Source of the DNA: Lachancea thermotolerans CBS 6340
Lineage: Eukaryota; Ascomycota; Saccharomycetes; Saccharomycetales; Saccharomycetaceae
Reading direction: 5' to 3'
Length of the DNA: 64,000 nucleotides
Assembly (NCBI RefSeq): GCF_000142805.1
Contig: NC_013084.1
Coordinates: 930,001-994,000, forward strand
Both the position numbers and the translations under genes were made by a program. The notes beneath the pieces are model-generated. The model did no database searches and was not told the DNA's origin. It worked only from the letters and a program-made list of their open reading frames with translations. Position 1 is the stretch's first letter, and the number at the start of each line of letters is the position of its first letter. Below, piece after piece: positions 9,374 through 19,486 of this stretch.

Positions 9374-10579
9374 ATGTCAAAGAAGCACGAGTATATTGCC
9401 AAGATCCGCTACAGGAATGACTTACCAGCTCCATTGCTCCCTCCCAAGCTTCTGAAGTACCAAGGGCCACCTAATGAAGAGGTTGATTCTCCACAGCTTA
9501 TCACCTCGCTTTACGCAAAGTCAAATGTTACACCACTGATTAAGCTAAATGACGATCTTAGCATGCCACTAGATCTAACAAAAATACCTGGGGTACTTGA
9601 CCATAAGGACACAAAGCTCTTGCATGGTTTCGAGAACATTAAGCTACATCCCGAAGACAGGGTTCTCTTAAGAGATCCTCGGATGGACAGGCTTACTAAG
9701 ACGGATACGTCTAAAGTCACGTTTTTGAGAAGAACTGAATACGTTTCTTCGTCCAGCGCCCCTAAGCCATCGAACAGGAAGAGACCGGTCTCTGAAGCGA
9801 TTGACCCAGATGATGAAATTCTAACGCCCGCACAGCGCGTCAAGAGAGTGGAAAGCACATTTGACAGCGTGACTGACGACTTGTCTAAAGTGAAGCACCC
9901 ATTCAAAAAGAACGTACACGCCGTTAAGGCTTGGGAGCTGCTTCCGGACACAGTCTCCATGGATCAAACATTTTTTACCATCAGGCTCGTGGGCTCGGCT
10001 GCCCTTGATAAAGCAGAGAAGGAACAGTTGGCGCTCTCCACTGCGCTCTTCAGGCCTGTTGAGCTGGAAGAAGACGAGTGGGTCTCCTTATACACGACAG
10101 AGAAGAACAGCTCCGAAGAATACGAGAAAAATCTGGAGCAGCAAATCGATGAGATTACTGACGACGATCGTGTGTACAAATTCAAACGCCTAAGAGACTT
10201 CGACATGAAGCAGCTGCAGCCTGCTGGAAGCGGGCTGTTTAGCGAATTGGCTTTAAGGTTCAACAACGATAAAAAGACCATTTACTATACACCTCTGCGC
10301 TCAAGGATTGAATTGAGGAGGCGGCGTGTCAATGATGTTATCAAGCCTTTGGTGCGTGAAAACAACCTTGATCAAATCAACATAAAGATCAAAAATCCAA
10401 CTACGCAGGAGACGAGAATCAGAGACAAAATCAGAATGAAATTTGACCCTATCGACTTTCCCAACATAGAAGATGAAATCGATGATGAGGCGCCACAGGA
10501 AGAACAAGTTACCAAAGTTTCTGAGGCAGCCTCTCAGGACGCCCAGCAGGGCTCTCAAGATGTCGATGCTGAAAAATAA
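9374..10579 (+). CDS. PAF1: RNA polymerase II-associated factor Paf1
   Basis: This 401-aa protein is the Paf1 subunit of the PAF1 complex (with Ctr9, Cdc73, Rtf1 and Leo1), which travels with RNA polymerase II and supports histone H2B ubiquitination and H3K4 methylation. The N-terminal signature YIAKIRYRNDLPAPLLPPK and the mid-protein LRDPRMDRLTKTDTSKVTFLRRTEY are characteristic. S. cerevisiae Paf1 (YBR279W) is 445 aa; here the acidic C-terminal tail is shorter but still rich in Glu, Asp and Gln. The ATG at 9374 opens directly onto the conserved N-terminus. SHG1, a COMPASS subunit acting downstream in H3K4 methylation, lies in the same window, though this linkage is probably chance. Confidence 0.95.
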   Translation: MSKKHEYIAKIRYRNDLPAPLLPPKLLKYQGPPNEEVDSPQLITSLYAKSNVTPLIKLNDDLSMPLDLTKIPGVLDHKDTKLLHGFENIKLHPEDRVLLRDPRMDRLTKTDTSKVTFLRRTEYVSSSSAPKPSNRKRPVSEAIDPDDEILTPAQRVKRVESTFDSVTDDLSKVKHPFKKNVHAVKAWELLPDTVSMDQTFFTIRLVGSAALDKAEKEQLALSTALFRPVELEEDEWVSLYTTEKNSSEEYEKNLEQQIDEITDDDRVYKFKRLRDFDMKQLQPAGSGLFSELALRFNNDKKTIYYTPLRSRIELRRRRVNDVIKPLVRENNLDQINIKIKNPTTQETRIRDKIRMKFDPIDFPNIEDEIDDEAPQEEQVTKVSEAASQDAQQGSQDVDAEK

Positions 10580-10866
10580 TTTGCATGTTGAACTTATAGT
10601 CAATGCTTATCCGTAAGATAAATTTCTGATTTGACTCCTAAGCCCGATAGCCACGATTCGATACATATCCCTGTATTTTTAACATTTTTAGAGTCAGCGT
10701 ACGCATAGACGTGCTCGTATTTTTACCAGTTATTCTGTCATCAATTACGCGATAACTGAAATTCCAATAAAACTGAACCCTAAAATAACACAGCTAGGAC
10801 TTCCTAGCAAGCAACAAAAGTTATAATTTAACTCAGTCAAGCTACAGCCGGTTTAGTGTCTTTAAG

Positions 10867-11763
10867 ATGACCTTCCAAATAAAGCAAGAAATCGCAAGTT
10901 GTGGTGGAAAGCTCATGAAGTTGAGCCATCCTTCCAAGAAAACTGGCACTGAAATGGAAGTCAACGTGTACCTGCCTAAGCAGTACTTTCACAAGCAAGA
11001 CCAAAGCATTCCTGTGCTGTACTATCTTTCGGGTCTGACTTGTAGTCCCCAAAATGCTTCGGAAAAAGCATTTTGGCAACCTCAGGCAGATAAGTATGGT
11101 TTTGCGCTAGTATTTCCAGATACCTCTCCCCGCGGCGAGGGCGTCCCTGATGATCCAGAAGAAAGCTGGGATTTTGGTATCTCTGCCAGTTTTTACGTGG
11201 ACGCTACGCAAGAGCCTTATAAAAAGAACTACCAGATGTTTTCATACATTCACGACGAGCTGCCTCGCGAACTGAGCCAGTTTTTCGAAAATAAGGGCAA
11301 TAGTAAACTTGATTTTGTTGAGAACGTTGCGATTACTGGGCATTCGATGGGTGGCTTTGGCGCGCTGTCAGCATTCTTGAAGCTCTACCCGGAGAGGAAA
11401 TACAAATCATGCTCTGCCTTTGCGCCTATTACATTTCCATCCAAGGTCCAATGGGGTCAAAAAGCTTTTGGGGGCTACCTCGGTCAGGAAGAAGAGAAGT
11501 GGAAACCTTATGATCCAGGCCACCTTCTCAAAATGACGACTAACATCGGGAGCGATAAGATTTTGATACACCAGGGGACAGGCGACCCATTTTACAAGAA
11601 TCAACTCAAGCCAGAATTGCTTCTGGAAGCTTCCAAAGGTACTTCGTGGGATGGGAAGATTAATCTCAATCTGGTGGAGGGTTTTGACCACTCTTACTAC
11701 TTCGTGAGCACTTTTGTTCCGGAGCATGCTGAATTTCATGCTAAAAACCTTGGACTTATTTGA
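10867..11763 (+). CDS. YJL068C: S-formylglutathione hydrolase (esterase D family)
   Basis: This 298-aa alpha/beta hydrolase cleaves S-formylglutathione to glutathione and formate, the last step of glutathione-dependent formaldehyde detoxification. The nucleophile is Ser160 in GHSMGG. The acid and base are probably Asp240 (in GTGDPFYKNQL) and His275 (in GFDHSYYF). An N-terminal signature VLYYLSGLTCSPQNASEKA is shared by the esterase D family. Length agrees with S. cerevisiae YJL068C (299 aa). The gene lies between PAF1 and SAF1, as expected when the YBR279-280 and YJL068 neighbourhoods are merged. No targeting signal is visible, so it is probably cytosolic. Confidence 0.95.
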   Translation: MTFQIKQEIASCGGKLMKLSHPSKKTGTEMEVNVYLPKQYFHKQDQSIPVLYYLSGLTCSPQNASEKAFWQPQADKYGFALVFPDTSPRGEGVPDDPEESWDFGISASFYVDATQEPYKKNYQMFSYIHDELPRELSQFFENKGNSKLDFVENVAITGHSMGGFGALSAFLKLYPERKYKSCSAFAPITFPSKVQWGQKAFGGYLGQEEEKWKPYDPGHLLKMTTNIGSDKILIHQGTGDPFYKNQLKPELLLEASKGTSWDGKINLNLVEGFDHSYYFVSTFVPEHAEFHAKNLGLI

Positions 11764-11810
11764 TAAAGTCGCTGCTATATACTGATATTCATTAAAGACT
11801 CAAATTAAAC

Positions 11811-13547
11811 TTATTTCACTATCAGCGCCCCAGTTTGCCATCCTCCTGCGGTTATGGCCACGCATGTGTAGTCTGAATCCCCTATTTTGACTTTTGAGGG
11901 CTTCAGTACCAACGTACTTCTTAGGTTTTCGATCCTACCTACACGCCTCTCATTCACTATTTCGTCTCGACTCCCCAATCCTAAGCATCCGCAAAGCTCG
12001 CTCTCGAGACCCCATGTGTAAATTTTGCCGCTGGATGTTAAAGCCACGGTATGATAGTCGCCGGTCGAGAGAGAAATAAGCTTTTCGTTTTCGTCATCAA
12101 GTTCCAGTTCCATGAATGTTTCAGGGCGCATGTGCCCTTCTGTCACTTTGACAGCGTAGCAATGGTTTTCTGTAAAGATCGCTAACGTAGTATAGCTACC
12201 CACTAACTTTACAAGCTTTCCATGGAATGGCAGTTTGACTTCATCCACTGTTTCATTAGCATAACGCCAGAGTTTGTCACCTGCGGCCGAGATGAAAAAC
12301 ACAGACATGTTGGCACAACAAGCAAAGTCAACTATTTTGCCTTCGCCGCTGACCTGGCCAGTACTTGGAATAACCTTATAGTGCGCTCCAGCACTTGTTT
12401 CATTTTCTCTTATAGGCTCTCTACTCTCCCAAACCACTAGGCCTAAGTTATAGATAGAAACGCAATTGAAATTCCAGCCACATCCGATCTTAATTACTGG
12501 ATTGGTTTCTTTTGTCGGTAAGCCTTCAAATGCAATTTTGACACCTTGCTCAACATCTGGGCCATCCCAAGAGTAAACATTACCCTCTGCGCTTAGTGCC
12601 AAAATATGAGACCTCCCTGAGGAAACGGACGTGAATTTGATTACATCAAGCTTCGTTGCATCAACAGACAGAACAGGCGCACCGCCACGCTCTACCTTAA
12701 TGACTTCGCGCGTAAAAAGGCGTCGCATGTGTTTGTTTCCTGGAATTTTTTGATCCAAGATTCTTTCAACGTCCTCAAAATTGGCGTATATGTTTTCGTG
12801 AGGAGCTTCGAGGGTTGCTGAGCTGTTTCCTTGAAACGGTAGAGCGCCTCGACCGTGTGGAATTCTCCCGTTAAAGAAGGTCAGGCTGCGCTCCGTGTCC
12901 ATGATGATTTGTTGAAATGAATTGAAGTCATGTTCCCCCTCTCTGGGCCCTGGACCTTTATGGCCTCCGGAGTACGTCGAGCCTGTCATGTAGAGCTTTC
13001 CGGATCTCGTTAGTACCTGAAAAGAAAATCCTCCGCCGGATATGCATGCGATACTTTGGTCAGCCTCTGGTGACTTCTCGTTGCCCTCATCTTCAAACCA
13101 GGGCACTGCGACAGGAGTATTAACACCAAATTGCAGCCTCATCCCTGCATTGTTAATCCAGCTGGCAGGTAGCGAGCCATGCGAAATGGACGTGAATCCT
13201 AGTCTGGCATGCTTCAAGCACCCCCAAGTGTAGAATCTCACATCATGAGATCTCAACTTATATAGATCGCACCATGACTTATCGGGGTGCCGGTTTCTCA
13301 GTATTGCTTCAGAGCAGCTCATATACTCATGATTTTGTTGAGAGACGAGTGGCTCGGCGTCAGAGTGCGTGGAGCCGAACGACTTATGGAAGAGCTCATG
13401 CCAGAGTGTGTTGGACTTGCCAAAATCGAGCAATTTGTGAAAGTATCGATTTGTGAGGGATAGGTTTTTAATATCTTGGGTCGAAAGGTAAGGTAGTGCG
13501 GCTTCAATAATGTCAGGAGGGAGTTCATGTTCTATTGAATGACTCAT
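11811..13547 (-). CDS. SAF1: F-box protein with RCC1-like repeats (Saf1)
   Basis: The 578-aa protein starts with an F-box (about residues 8-50, LPPDIIEAALPYLSTQDIKNLSLTNRYFHKLL) that should bind Skp1 in an SCF ubiquitin ligase. The rest contains RCC1-type propeller repeats, seen in RFYTWGCLKHARLG, SSGRSHILALSAEGNVYSW and STGDYHTVALTSSGKIYTWG. S. cerevisiae Saf1 (YBR280C, 637 aa) promotes turnover of proteins such as adenine deaminase Aah1 on entry into quiescence; whether the substrate is kept here is inference. Its stop lies about 47 bp from the stop of the convergent hydrolase gene. Confidence 0.92.
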   Translation of the reverse strand: MSHSIEHELPPDIIEAALPYLSTQDIKNLSLTNRYFHKLLDFGKSNTLWHELFHKSFGSTHSDAEPLVSQQNHEYMSCSEAILRNRHPDKSWCDLYKLRSHDVRFYTWGCLKHARLGFTSISHGSLPASWINNAGMRLQFGVNTPVAVPWFEDEGNEKSPEADQSIACISGGGFSFQVLTRSGKLYMTGSTYSGGHKGPGPREGEHDFNSFQQIIMDTERSLTFFNGRIPHGRGALPFQGNSSATLEAPHENIYANFEDVERILDQKIPGNKHMRRLFTREVIKVERGGAPVLSVDATKLDVIKFTSVSSGRSHILALSAEGNVYSWDGPDVEQGVKIAFEGLPTKETNPVIKIGCGWNFNCVSIYNLGLVVWESREPIRENETSAGAHYKVIPSTGQVSGEGKIVDFACCANMSVFFISAAGDKLWRYANETVDEVKLPFHGKLVKLVGSYTTLAIFTENHCYAVKVTEGHMRPETFMELELDDENEKLISLSTGDYHTVALTSSGKIYTWGLESELCGCLGLGSRDEIVNERRVGRIENLRSTLVLKPSKVKIGDSDYTCVAITAGGWQTGALIVK

Positions 13548-13668
13548 GGCGAGTGCTTAGGTGTAGCTACACAACTACCAACTATCGCTTTGATTTAAGG
13601 GCGTCAGTTAATTAATTTTGATATTAAACAATACAACAGACATGGTTCGTGAATAATGAGGCTTGAGC

Positions 13669-16260
13669 TTAGAGTCTGTTGAAGGCTTTATGCAAGATTT
13701 GCCGCATCTTATACCAATTCTCGATGCGCAATCTTTCATTGTCAAGATGGGCATTGTCAGTTGATTGTCCACAGGGAACCTGAACAGCTGGGGCCCTCAA
13801 TACGCGCTCAAGGAAACGAATCTGCGGAATGGAGCCACCCTCTCTGACCAACAGAGGATCGGCGCCCCAAGCTTCTTGAATTTCTTCTCTTAAAACTTGG
13901 TATGCTGAATTTTTTGGATCACCCAACCAGGGCTCTGCCGTGTTCAGAGTCTCCAACGTCAGCTTGTTGTTTGTTTTTAGTTTTTTGAAGCATTCATTCA
14001 CGTACTGCTCCAATGAGTTTTTAATGTCTGCAACGTCCTGCTCCGGGACAATGCGAATAGATACCGTAACTGAAGCGCTACTGGGAATGACGGTAACGTT
14101 TCCCGGACCAGAAACCTTCATGTTAGTCACGGAGAGCGAAGGTTTGGTCCACTTGGCCCTAAGCTTTTCTAGCGAAATAGATTTGCATACGTTGGTTCTT
14201 TTCAGAATTTCCTTGAAGTGTATCTCTTCCTCAGCGCTCAATTGCTTAAGTGGTTCGTAAAATCCGGGTATTAACACTCGACCATCATCGTCTTGTAACT
14301 TCGATGTCACACTTATCAAATCTGCGGTGGGCTCCCTATCAGTTCCACCGTCAAACCCCGAATGCTTGTCAGGTTCGTTGTTCCAGACTGTTATGCGAGC
14401 ATTGATTACGCCTCGCAAACCGTAGTTGAGACAGGGGACTTTGTCGTCGACCCAGTAGGAATTACTGAACAACACCCAATCGACGTCGTTACCAATTAAG
14501 TCACGGTGTTTGTTGATAGTCTCAGCAAATCCTTGCGAGCTCGATTCTTCCTGACCTTCAATTAGAAATACCACATCATTTAAGAGTTCCCCTTTCAGGA
14601 AAGCAGAACCAACGCTGTACATTGCTGCAACAAGAGGTCCTTTATTGTCAGTAACGCCTCTTCCTTTTAAGTAGCCATTCTCGCACGTTAAGGTGAAGGG
14701 GTCGGTTTTCCATCTCGAGGGATCTCCAGGGGAAATAATATCGTAGTGTCCATACCAAAGTATCTTCTTCTTTTTTTGCGCTTTGCCGTGAAACTGCGCG
14801 TGAATGAGAGGACTGCAACCATTCTTGATGGTCAAAAGTGTGCATGCCGCCCCCAATTTTGTGAAGAGCTCCTGTAGAAAAGAGGCACAACGGCGCAAAT
14901 CGATCACGTATTGGGTATCTGTGAGTGCAGAAACCGTCTTGAAGCTGATTAATTCTCTTAAAGTTTCGAACATGTTGTCGTGATCCACAAGTTGAGCGTT
15001 GTATTTTTCCCTACTTTTTATGTCGATATGAGATGACACGTAAGCGCTTGCAGATGATATGTTGTTGATCTCGTTTTCATCCTCTTCCCCTACCAGTCTG
15101 TTGACATTCCACAAGGTCAATGCACCGTCGTTGCCACCGGTGGCAAGCCTTAAGTGGCTGTATCCGGTGCATTTTCTTCTAAGTAGCTCTGCACTTAAAA
15201 CTAGCCCTTGATGTGCATTCCATTGGTAGACTTCATCCCGATAAAACTTTGTTACCCCTTTTTGGTGAGTGGCAAAGATGTGGTCTTTGTAGACACTGAT
15301 TGAAACGATATCGCACTTGCTTGGCGCTTGGAAAGTTGATACAAGCTCCTTGGTGTTGAGATCCCACATTTTTATCAAACCATCGCTCAGACCACAATAT
15401 AAAAATGGGAAAGAAACTATTTGGCACAGGACACTCTCCTCATTGTTCATTTCTGTAATCAACCTTGGCTTCATGTAGCCCCCAGCTTCCTGTGACAAAG
15501 CCCATATCTTGCTCATACCATCGCCGCCGCCTGATACGATGAAGTCTGTATTTTCTTTAGTCATACCATCAGTATAGAAATGCGTGGGCAAATTTCCATT
15601 TTGCCCTTTCAAGGGCTGGGTTGAGTAGATGAAACTGTTGTGTGCGTAAGGTATAATGTATTCGGGTGGAATTTCTATTATTACATGCTCCAGTTCCTCT
15701 GGTTCTGGAGGAGGGGTTGCGTTCGCAACAATCGGACGTACGCCTGGACCTGTAGAATCAAAGAATCTATCGAAACGACGATGTGGCAACTTATTCAAGT
15801 CTTCTGCCTGAGTTTTTCGATTCACAGAATCCATGACATGGGGCAAGTAAAGCATGTTAGCATTTTGGCAACCGAAAACAATTGTTTGATGCGCGTCTAG
15901 GTATTTGAGAGAGAAAATATCACCAATATCGAGTAGCGAGTATAGCGTACCAACCTCTGTTATTGTAATGTTTCCGCTGGCAGTGAGGCTGTCGACCGAC
16001 CAGATCCGCACTAGCGAGTCTGCGCCTGCTGAAAATAGAAAGCGTTCATCCTGCGATTTCGTCATGCATAGCACACTGGATCTGGTGTGCGTCTCTTCAG
16101 TATCGCCAAGACAGATTGTTTTGGCCAAGTTGTAAGTCGTGAGATCAAAGCATAAGATCTTAGAGTCATGAGTGCCTGCGAATAATATCCTTTTGTGGGG
16201 AAACGCCACAGTGGACAAAATTGCGTACTGATGATTCCATTTGTGAATAGAAGGAGGCAT
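13669..16260 (-). CDS. DUG2: Glutathione-degradation peptidase subunit Dug2
   Basis: This 863-aa protein joins an N-terminal WD40 propeller (about 1-400) to a C-terminal M20 metallopeptidase domain, the architecture of S. cerevisiae Dug2 (YBR281C, 878 aa). Dug2 acts with the amidotransferase Dug3 in gamma-glutamyl-transpeptidase-independent glutathione breakdown. Propeller motifs include SAGADSLVRIWSV and GGNDGALTLWNV. M20 metal-site motifs are WYGHYDIISPGD, GRGVTDNKGP and IEGQEESSSQG. The first ATG of the frame is at 16260; the open frame extends 11 codons further upstream but has no ATG there. It is divergent from UTP18 across a 1.2-kb gap. Confidence 0.93.
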   Translation of the reverse strand: MPPSIHKWNHQYAILSTVAFPHKRILFAGTHDSKILCFDLTTYNLAKTICLGDTEETHTRSSVLCMTKSQDERFLFSAGADSLVRIWSVDSLTASGNITITEVGTLYSLLDIGDIFSLKYLDAHQTIVFGCQNANMLYLPHVMDSVNRKTQAEDLNKLPHRRFDRFFDSTGPGVRPIVANATPPPEPEELEHVIIEIPPEYIIPYAHNSFIYSTQPLKGQNGNLPTHFYTDGMTKENTDFIVSGGGDGMSKIWALSQEAGGYMKPRLITEMNNEESVLCQIVSFPFLYCGLSDGLIKMWDLNTKELVSTFQAPSKCDIVSISVYKDHIFATHQKGVTKFYRDEVYQWNAHQGLVLSAELLRRKCTGYSHLRLATGGNDGALTLWNVNRLVGEEDENEINNISSASAYVSSHIDIKSREKYNAQLVDHDNMFETLRELISFKTVSALTDTQYVIDLRRCASFLQELFTKLGAACTLLTIKNGCSPLIHAQFHGKAQKKKKILWYGHYDIISPGDPSRWKTDPFTLTCENGYLKGRGVTDNKGPLVAAMYSVGSAFLKGELLNDVVFLIEGQEESSSQGFAETINKHRDLIGNDVDWVLFSNSYWVDDKVPCLNYGLRGVINARITVWNNEPDKHSGFDGGTDREPTADLISVTSKLQDDDGRVLIPGFYEPLKQLSAEEEIHFKEILKRTNVCKSISLEKLRAKWTKPSLSVTNMKVSGPGNVTVIPSSASVTVSIRIVPEQDVADIKNSLEQYVNECFKKLKTNNKLTLETLNTAEPWLGDPKNSAYQVLREEIQEAWGADPLLVREGGSIPQIRFLERVLRAPAVQVPCGQSTDNAHLDNERLRIENWYKMRQILHKAFNRL

Positions 16261-17446
16261 CGTGTGAATGCTTCGAATACGAGAGAAATCCAACTTCTCT
16301 TGTACAAACTCTGAGCTCTAGTGGAACTGTGCTCTGCGTTAAAAATTTTGTTTAACCTGACACAACCTGCGTAAATAGCGCCTTGGGTTCTTATTGTTCC
16401 TTAAGCGACAAGTGTTGGTAGGTAGTCCCTTGACACAGCTTGATACCTAAAGAAGAGCTGATACCAATATCGTGAATTGTCTCTCAAATGTGATCACAAG
16501 GCTTCCGAGAGGATAATTTTATGATGGAATGATGCAACTAGCTTTAAACTGGCACAAAAGATCCTTAAGAAGCGCAATCCCGGTACACAGTCAACTCAGT
16601 TGGTGATATTGGGAGCTGAAGCTACAGAAGAAGAAGTAAGTTAGGCTCAGGTGCTCATATAGATGAATGGCCAGATTATAAGATAGTGTTTCGTCAATTG
16701 TGATATGTGGCTTCCAGCGCCGACCCTGAGCTTCGGGGCTTACTATAATCTCGGACATATATGTGTGGAAGATACCGGCGCCAGCAGTCTGTTAGCTTCA
16801 CTAATTCCTTTGATAGCGCGTTCTGAGCCGGCTTGTAGGGCCGACTCTTTACATAGGGTGAGGCAATCACTTTGAAACCGGTAGTTTAAAGTAACGCGGA
16901 ACTCCAGGATTCCGAAGAACAACATTTCGGGGCGCGTGTGAAATCATCGGAGGTATCCTTGTGCTAAATGTGCGACAAAAAGACGCCGATGTTGATGTCT
17001 TACGTTTCTTCTCATCTTTTGGTTATACAGGGAAAGAAGTAACGTATTTCCACTTTTCCAAACCGATGTAGTTCTCTTCTGACATTTTCAGCGGCGATTA
17101 GTTTAAGGGTTTCTATTCTTCTAGGAGGTAGGTTGTATCGACGCTATTGCCCCGACAAATCCCTGAGTTCATTTACTCAAAATAACACTTCTGGGGCAGA
17201 CACTTCTGGACGGAAGCCATAGTTAACTTTCTCATCACTCAAAAAAGATAGCAGCTAAAAAACTTGTGTCTGCATCCGAGAAGTTCCTTAATAAGTTTCT
17301 TCTGCACTGGCACTTCAAAGAAGTAGTTCTCATCATACACGCGTATCGCTGGAGCATGGTTTTTTTTCATGTACAATTAAAGCTCCAAGAAAATTTTAAC
17401 CTCATCGCATCGAAACGCTCCTAGAACTTACGCAAAAAAAGCATAG
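16261..17446. other. Long divergent intergenic region DUG2-UTP18
   Basis: About 1.2 kb without a convincing gene. It should hold both promoters; the UTP18 side has PAC and RRPE motifs (listed separately). A short open stretch near 16530-16650 on the plus strand reads as a plausible peptide but has no ATG in frame and is not called. Confidence 0.55.
17389..17408 (+). promoter_or_regulatory. RRPE- and PAC-like ribosome-biogenesis promoter motifs of UTP18
   Basis: GAAAATTTT (17389-17397) resembles RRPE, and CTCATCGC (17401-17408), the reverse complement of the PAC core GCGATGAG, follows 3 bp later, about 40 bp before the UTP18 ATG. In S. cerevisiae this pair (Stb3 and Dot6/Tod6 sites) marks ribosome-biogenesis genes. 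UTP18 is such a gene, so motif and function agree. Confidence 0.7.
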
Positions 17447-19195
17447 ATGAGCGCCCCGGTGGTTCATTCGCAGCCAGTCCCTCCCCCGGACGATGAGGAG
17501 TTAATGCTCAGCAAGCTGGTGTTCGGCGATACCTCTGACTTCAACGAAAACCTATCCCAACTGCGGTCTTTGGACACCGAGTTCGGCGATGCTGATGATG
17601 TCGAAATGATAGAGGCCAACAGCGAAGAGGAAAATGATGAGGATCCCGAGCACAATAATATGGACGCGATCCAAGATGATCAGCTTTTTTTCGTCGACGA
17701 TGGCATGACCGGCGAGGAGCAGGATAAGGAATCCGCAGAACTAGGCAACGGTAGCGACAGCGCGAGCGAGAGTGATACCGGTAGTGAATACTATTCAGAG
17801 GACAGCGCCGTGTGGTCAGACTCGGAGGATGAGCGTGTCGAGGTTGCCTTCACCACGTCTAACAGAACAAAGAAGCTGCGCAGCTCGTATTCTGAAGGCA
17901 GGATTAAAGGAAGAGACTATGTCTCACGTCTGAGACATCAATTCGAAAAAATATACCCTCGTCCCAAATGGGCAGACTCGGAAAGCTCAGAAGAGGGCCC
18001 TGGTTCGGACGACGATTCAGACCGCGAAGACCGCGAGGAGGTTATAAACGGCGATCTCAATGCGCTTTCTAGAATCTTGCAAAGCACTTACAATTACAGA
18101 GACACATCCAGTCGTCTTCTACCTCCCAGTAGTCTGGACATTACGCGGTTGAAAGACGCAAACGCTGCTCATCCATCGCGAGCTGCCGTCCAGTCTCTCT
18201 CATTTCATCCTTCAAAACCCCTGCTTTTGACCGGTGGCTACGATCGTACCTTGAGAGTTTACCACATAGACGGAAAGAACAACCACTTGGTAACAAGCTT
18301 GTACCTAACTGGTACTCCAATACAGACTTGCTCTTTCTACGTCAGCCCTTCGCACCAAGAGCAAAGAATATTTACCGCCGGTAGAAGACGTTACATGCAT
18401 TCGTGGGATATCTCAGGCACAACTCCCCAGCAGTCCAGAATCGAAAAGATCTCAAGAATGTACGGCCATGAGGCTACTCAGCGCTCGTTTGAGAAGTTCA
18501 AGCTTGCACATGTGTGTGCACAGTCTGGAAAAGCACATGGTGTAATTCTCTTACAGGGTAACAATGGTTGGGTTAACGTGTTACATGCAACCACCGGTGT
18601 CTGGATGATAGGCTGCAAGATCGAAGGCGTCTTGGTTGATTTTTGCGTTGACTACAAACCAATCTCCAACAACAAGTTCCAAACCATTTTAATCATGGTT
18701 AACACATATGGTGAGATCTGGGAGTTTGATTTAGCAAAGCAAGGAGAGGTGCTCCGTCGGTGGAAGGACGACGGAAGCGTAGGTGTTACAACTGTACAAA
18801 CAGGAGGTGGTAATAACTCTACACAGTTGCTGCCCTTCAAGAAAATAAGGCATAACAGGTGGCTGGCGATCGGGAGTGAGAGTGGATATGTGCATGTTTA
18901 TGATAGAAACTCGAGTAGTGCAGAGCCTGTTGCAAAGCTAGACCAGCTCACTACCCCAATCTCGTCATTGGCCTTCTCTCCAGATGGCCAAATACTGTGC
19001 ATGGCGTCTAGGGCCACGAAAGATGCACTGAGGCTGGTTCATCTACCAACTGGCAAAGTATTTTCCAACTGGCCAACGAGTGGAACGCCACTTGGCAAAG
19101 TTACGAGCGTAGCTTTCTCACCTCGCGGTGAAATGCTTGCTGCTGGTAACGAACAAGGCAAGGTGAGACTGTGGAGATTAAACCACTACGCATAA
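17447..19195 (+). CDS. UTP18: SSU processome WD40 subunit Utp18
   Basis: The 582-aa protein is the orthologue of Utp18 (YJL069C, 594 aa), a UtpB-subcomplex component needed for 18S rRNA maturation in the nucleolus. The first 220 residues are acidic and low in complexity, then a WD40 propeller runs to the end. Recognisable parts are RHQFEKIYPRPKWA, RAAVQSLSFHPSKPLLLTGGYD and the closing GEMLAAGNEQGKVRLWRLNHYA. In S. cerevisiae the acidic N-terminus recruits the Mtr4 exosome helicase through an arch-interacting motif; here LVFGDT at residues 24-29 matches that short LFxxD-like pattern. The promoter carries ribosome-biogenesis motifs. Confidence 0.95.
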   Translation: MSAPVVHSQPVPPPDDEELMLSKLVFGDTSDFNENLSQLRSLDTEFGDADDVEMIEANSEEENDEDPEHNNMDAIQDDQLFFVDDGMTGEEQDKESAELGNGSDSASESDTGSEYYSEDSAVWSDSEDERVEVAFTTSNRTKKLRSSYSEGRIKGRDYVSRLRHQFEKIYPRPKWADSESSEEGPGSDDDSDREDREEVINGDLNALSRILQSTYNYRDTSSRLLPPSSLDITRLKDANAAHPSRAAVQSLSFHPSKPLLLTGGYDRTLRVYHIDGKNNHLVTSLYLTGTPIQTCSFYVSPSHQEQRIFTAGRRRYMHSWDISGTTPQQSRIEKISRMYGHEATQRSFEKFKLAHVCAQSGKAHGVILLQGNNGWVNVLHATTGVWMIGCKIEGVLVDFCVDYKPISNNKFQTILIMVNTYGEIWEFDLAKQGEVLRRWKDDGSVGVTTVQTGGGNNSTQLLPFKKIRHNRWLAIGSESGYVHVYDRNSSSAEPVAKLDQLTTPISSLAFSPDGQILCMASRATKDALRLVHLPTGKVFSNWPTSGTPLGKVTSVAFSPRGEMLAAGNEQGKVRLWRLNHYA

Positions 19196-19486
19196 ACTTA
19201 AAAGCGCATTAATAAAAATTGTATAAAGCCTAAGAGTTTTTGAAAGCATTTCGCCTTTTGGCCTGATAAATCGTGAGGCTTGGTTCAATTCATCGGGCAT
19301 TGAGTAAGTGCGTAAAGCCGCGATTTGAGGTTGTTCTTGGAAAGGGCCTTTCGCCAGGCATCAGTCGTGATGGCATTGTTGACGAAGTATTATACTGCTC
19401 CAAAAATTTTGTAGATCTCAATTCGAAGAGCGTACCTGGTTTGTTCACGGGAGGAACGGCAGTCTTTTGCTTAAGAAACCTTTCCA

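Noticed and set aside
16490-16530. CDEIII-like TTCCGA near an AT-rich block, as a centromere candidate
   Set aside because: No CDEI element lies at the right distance and there is no long very AT-rich CDEII. Two other TTCCG or CGGAA sites fail in the same way.
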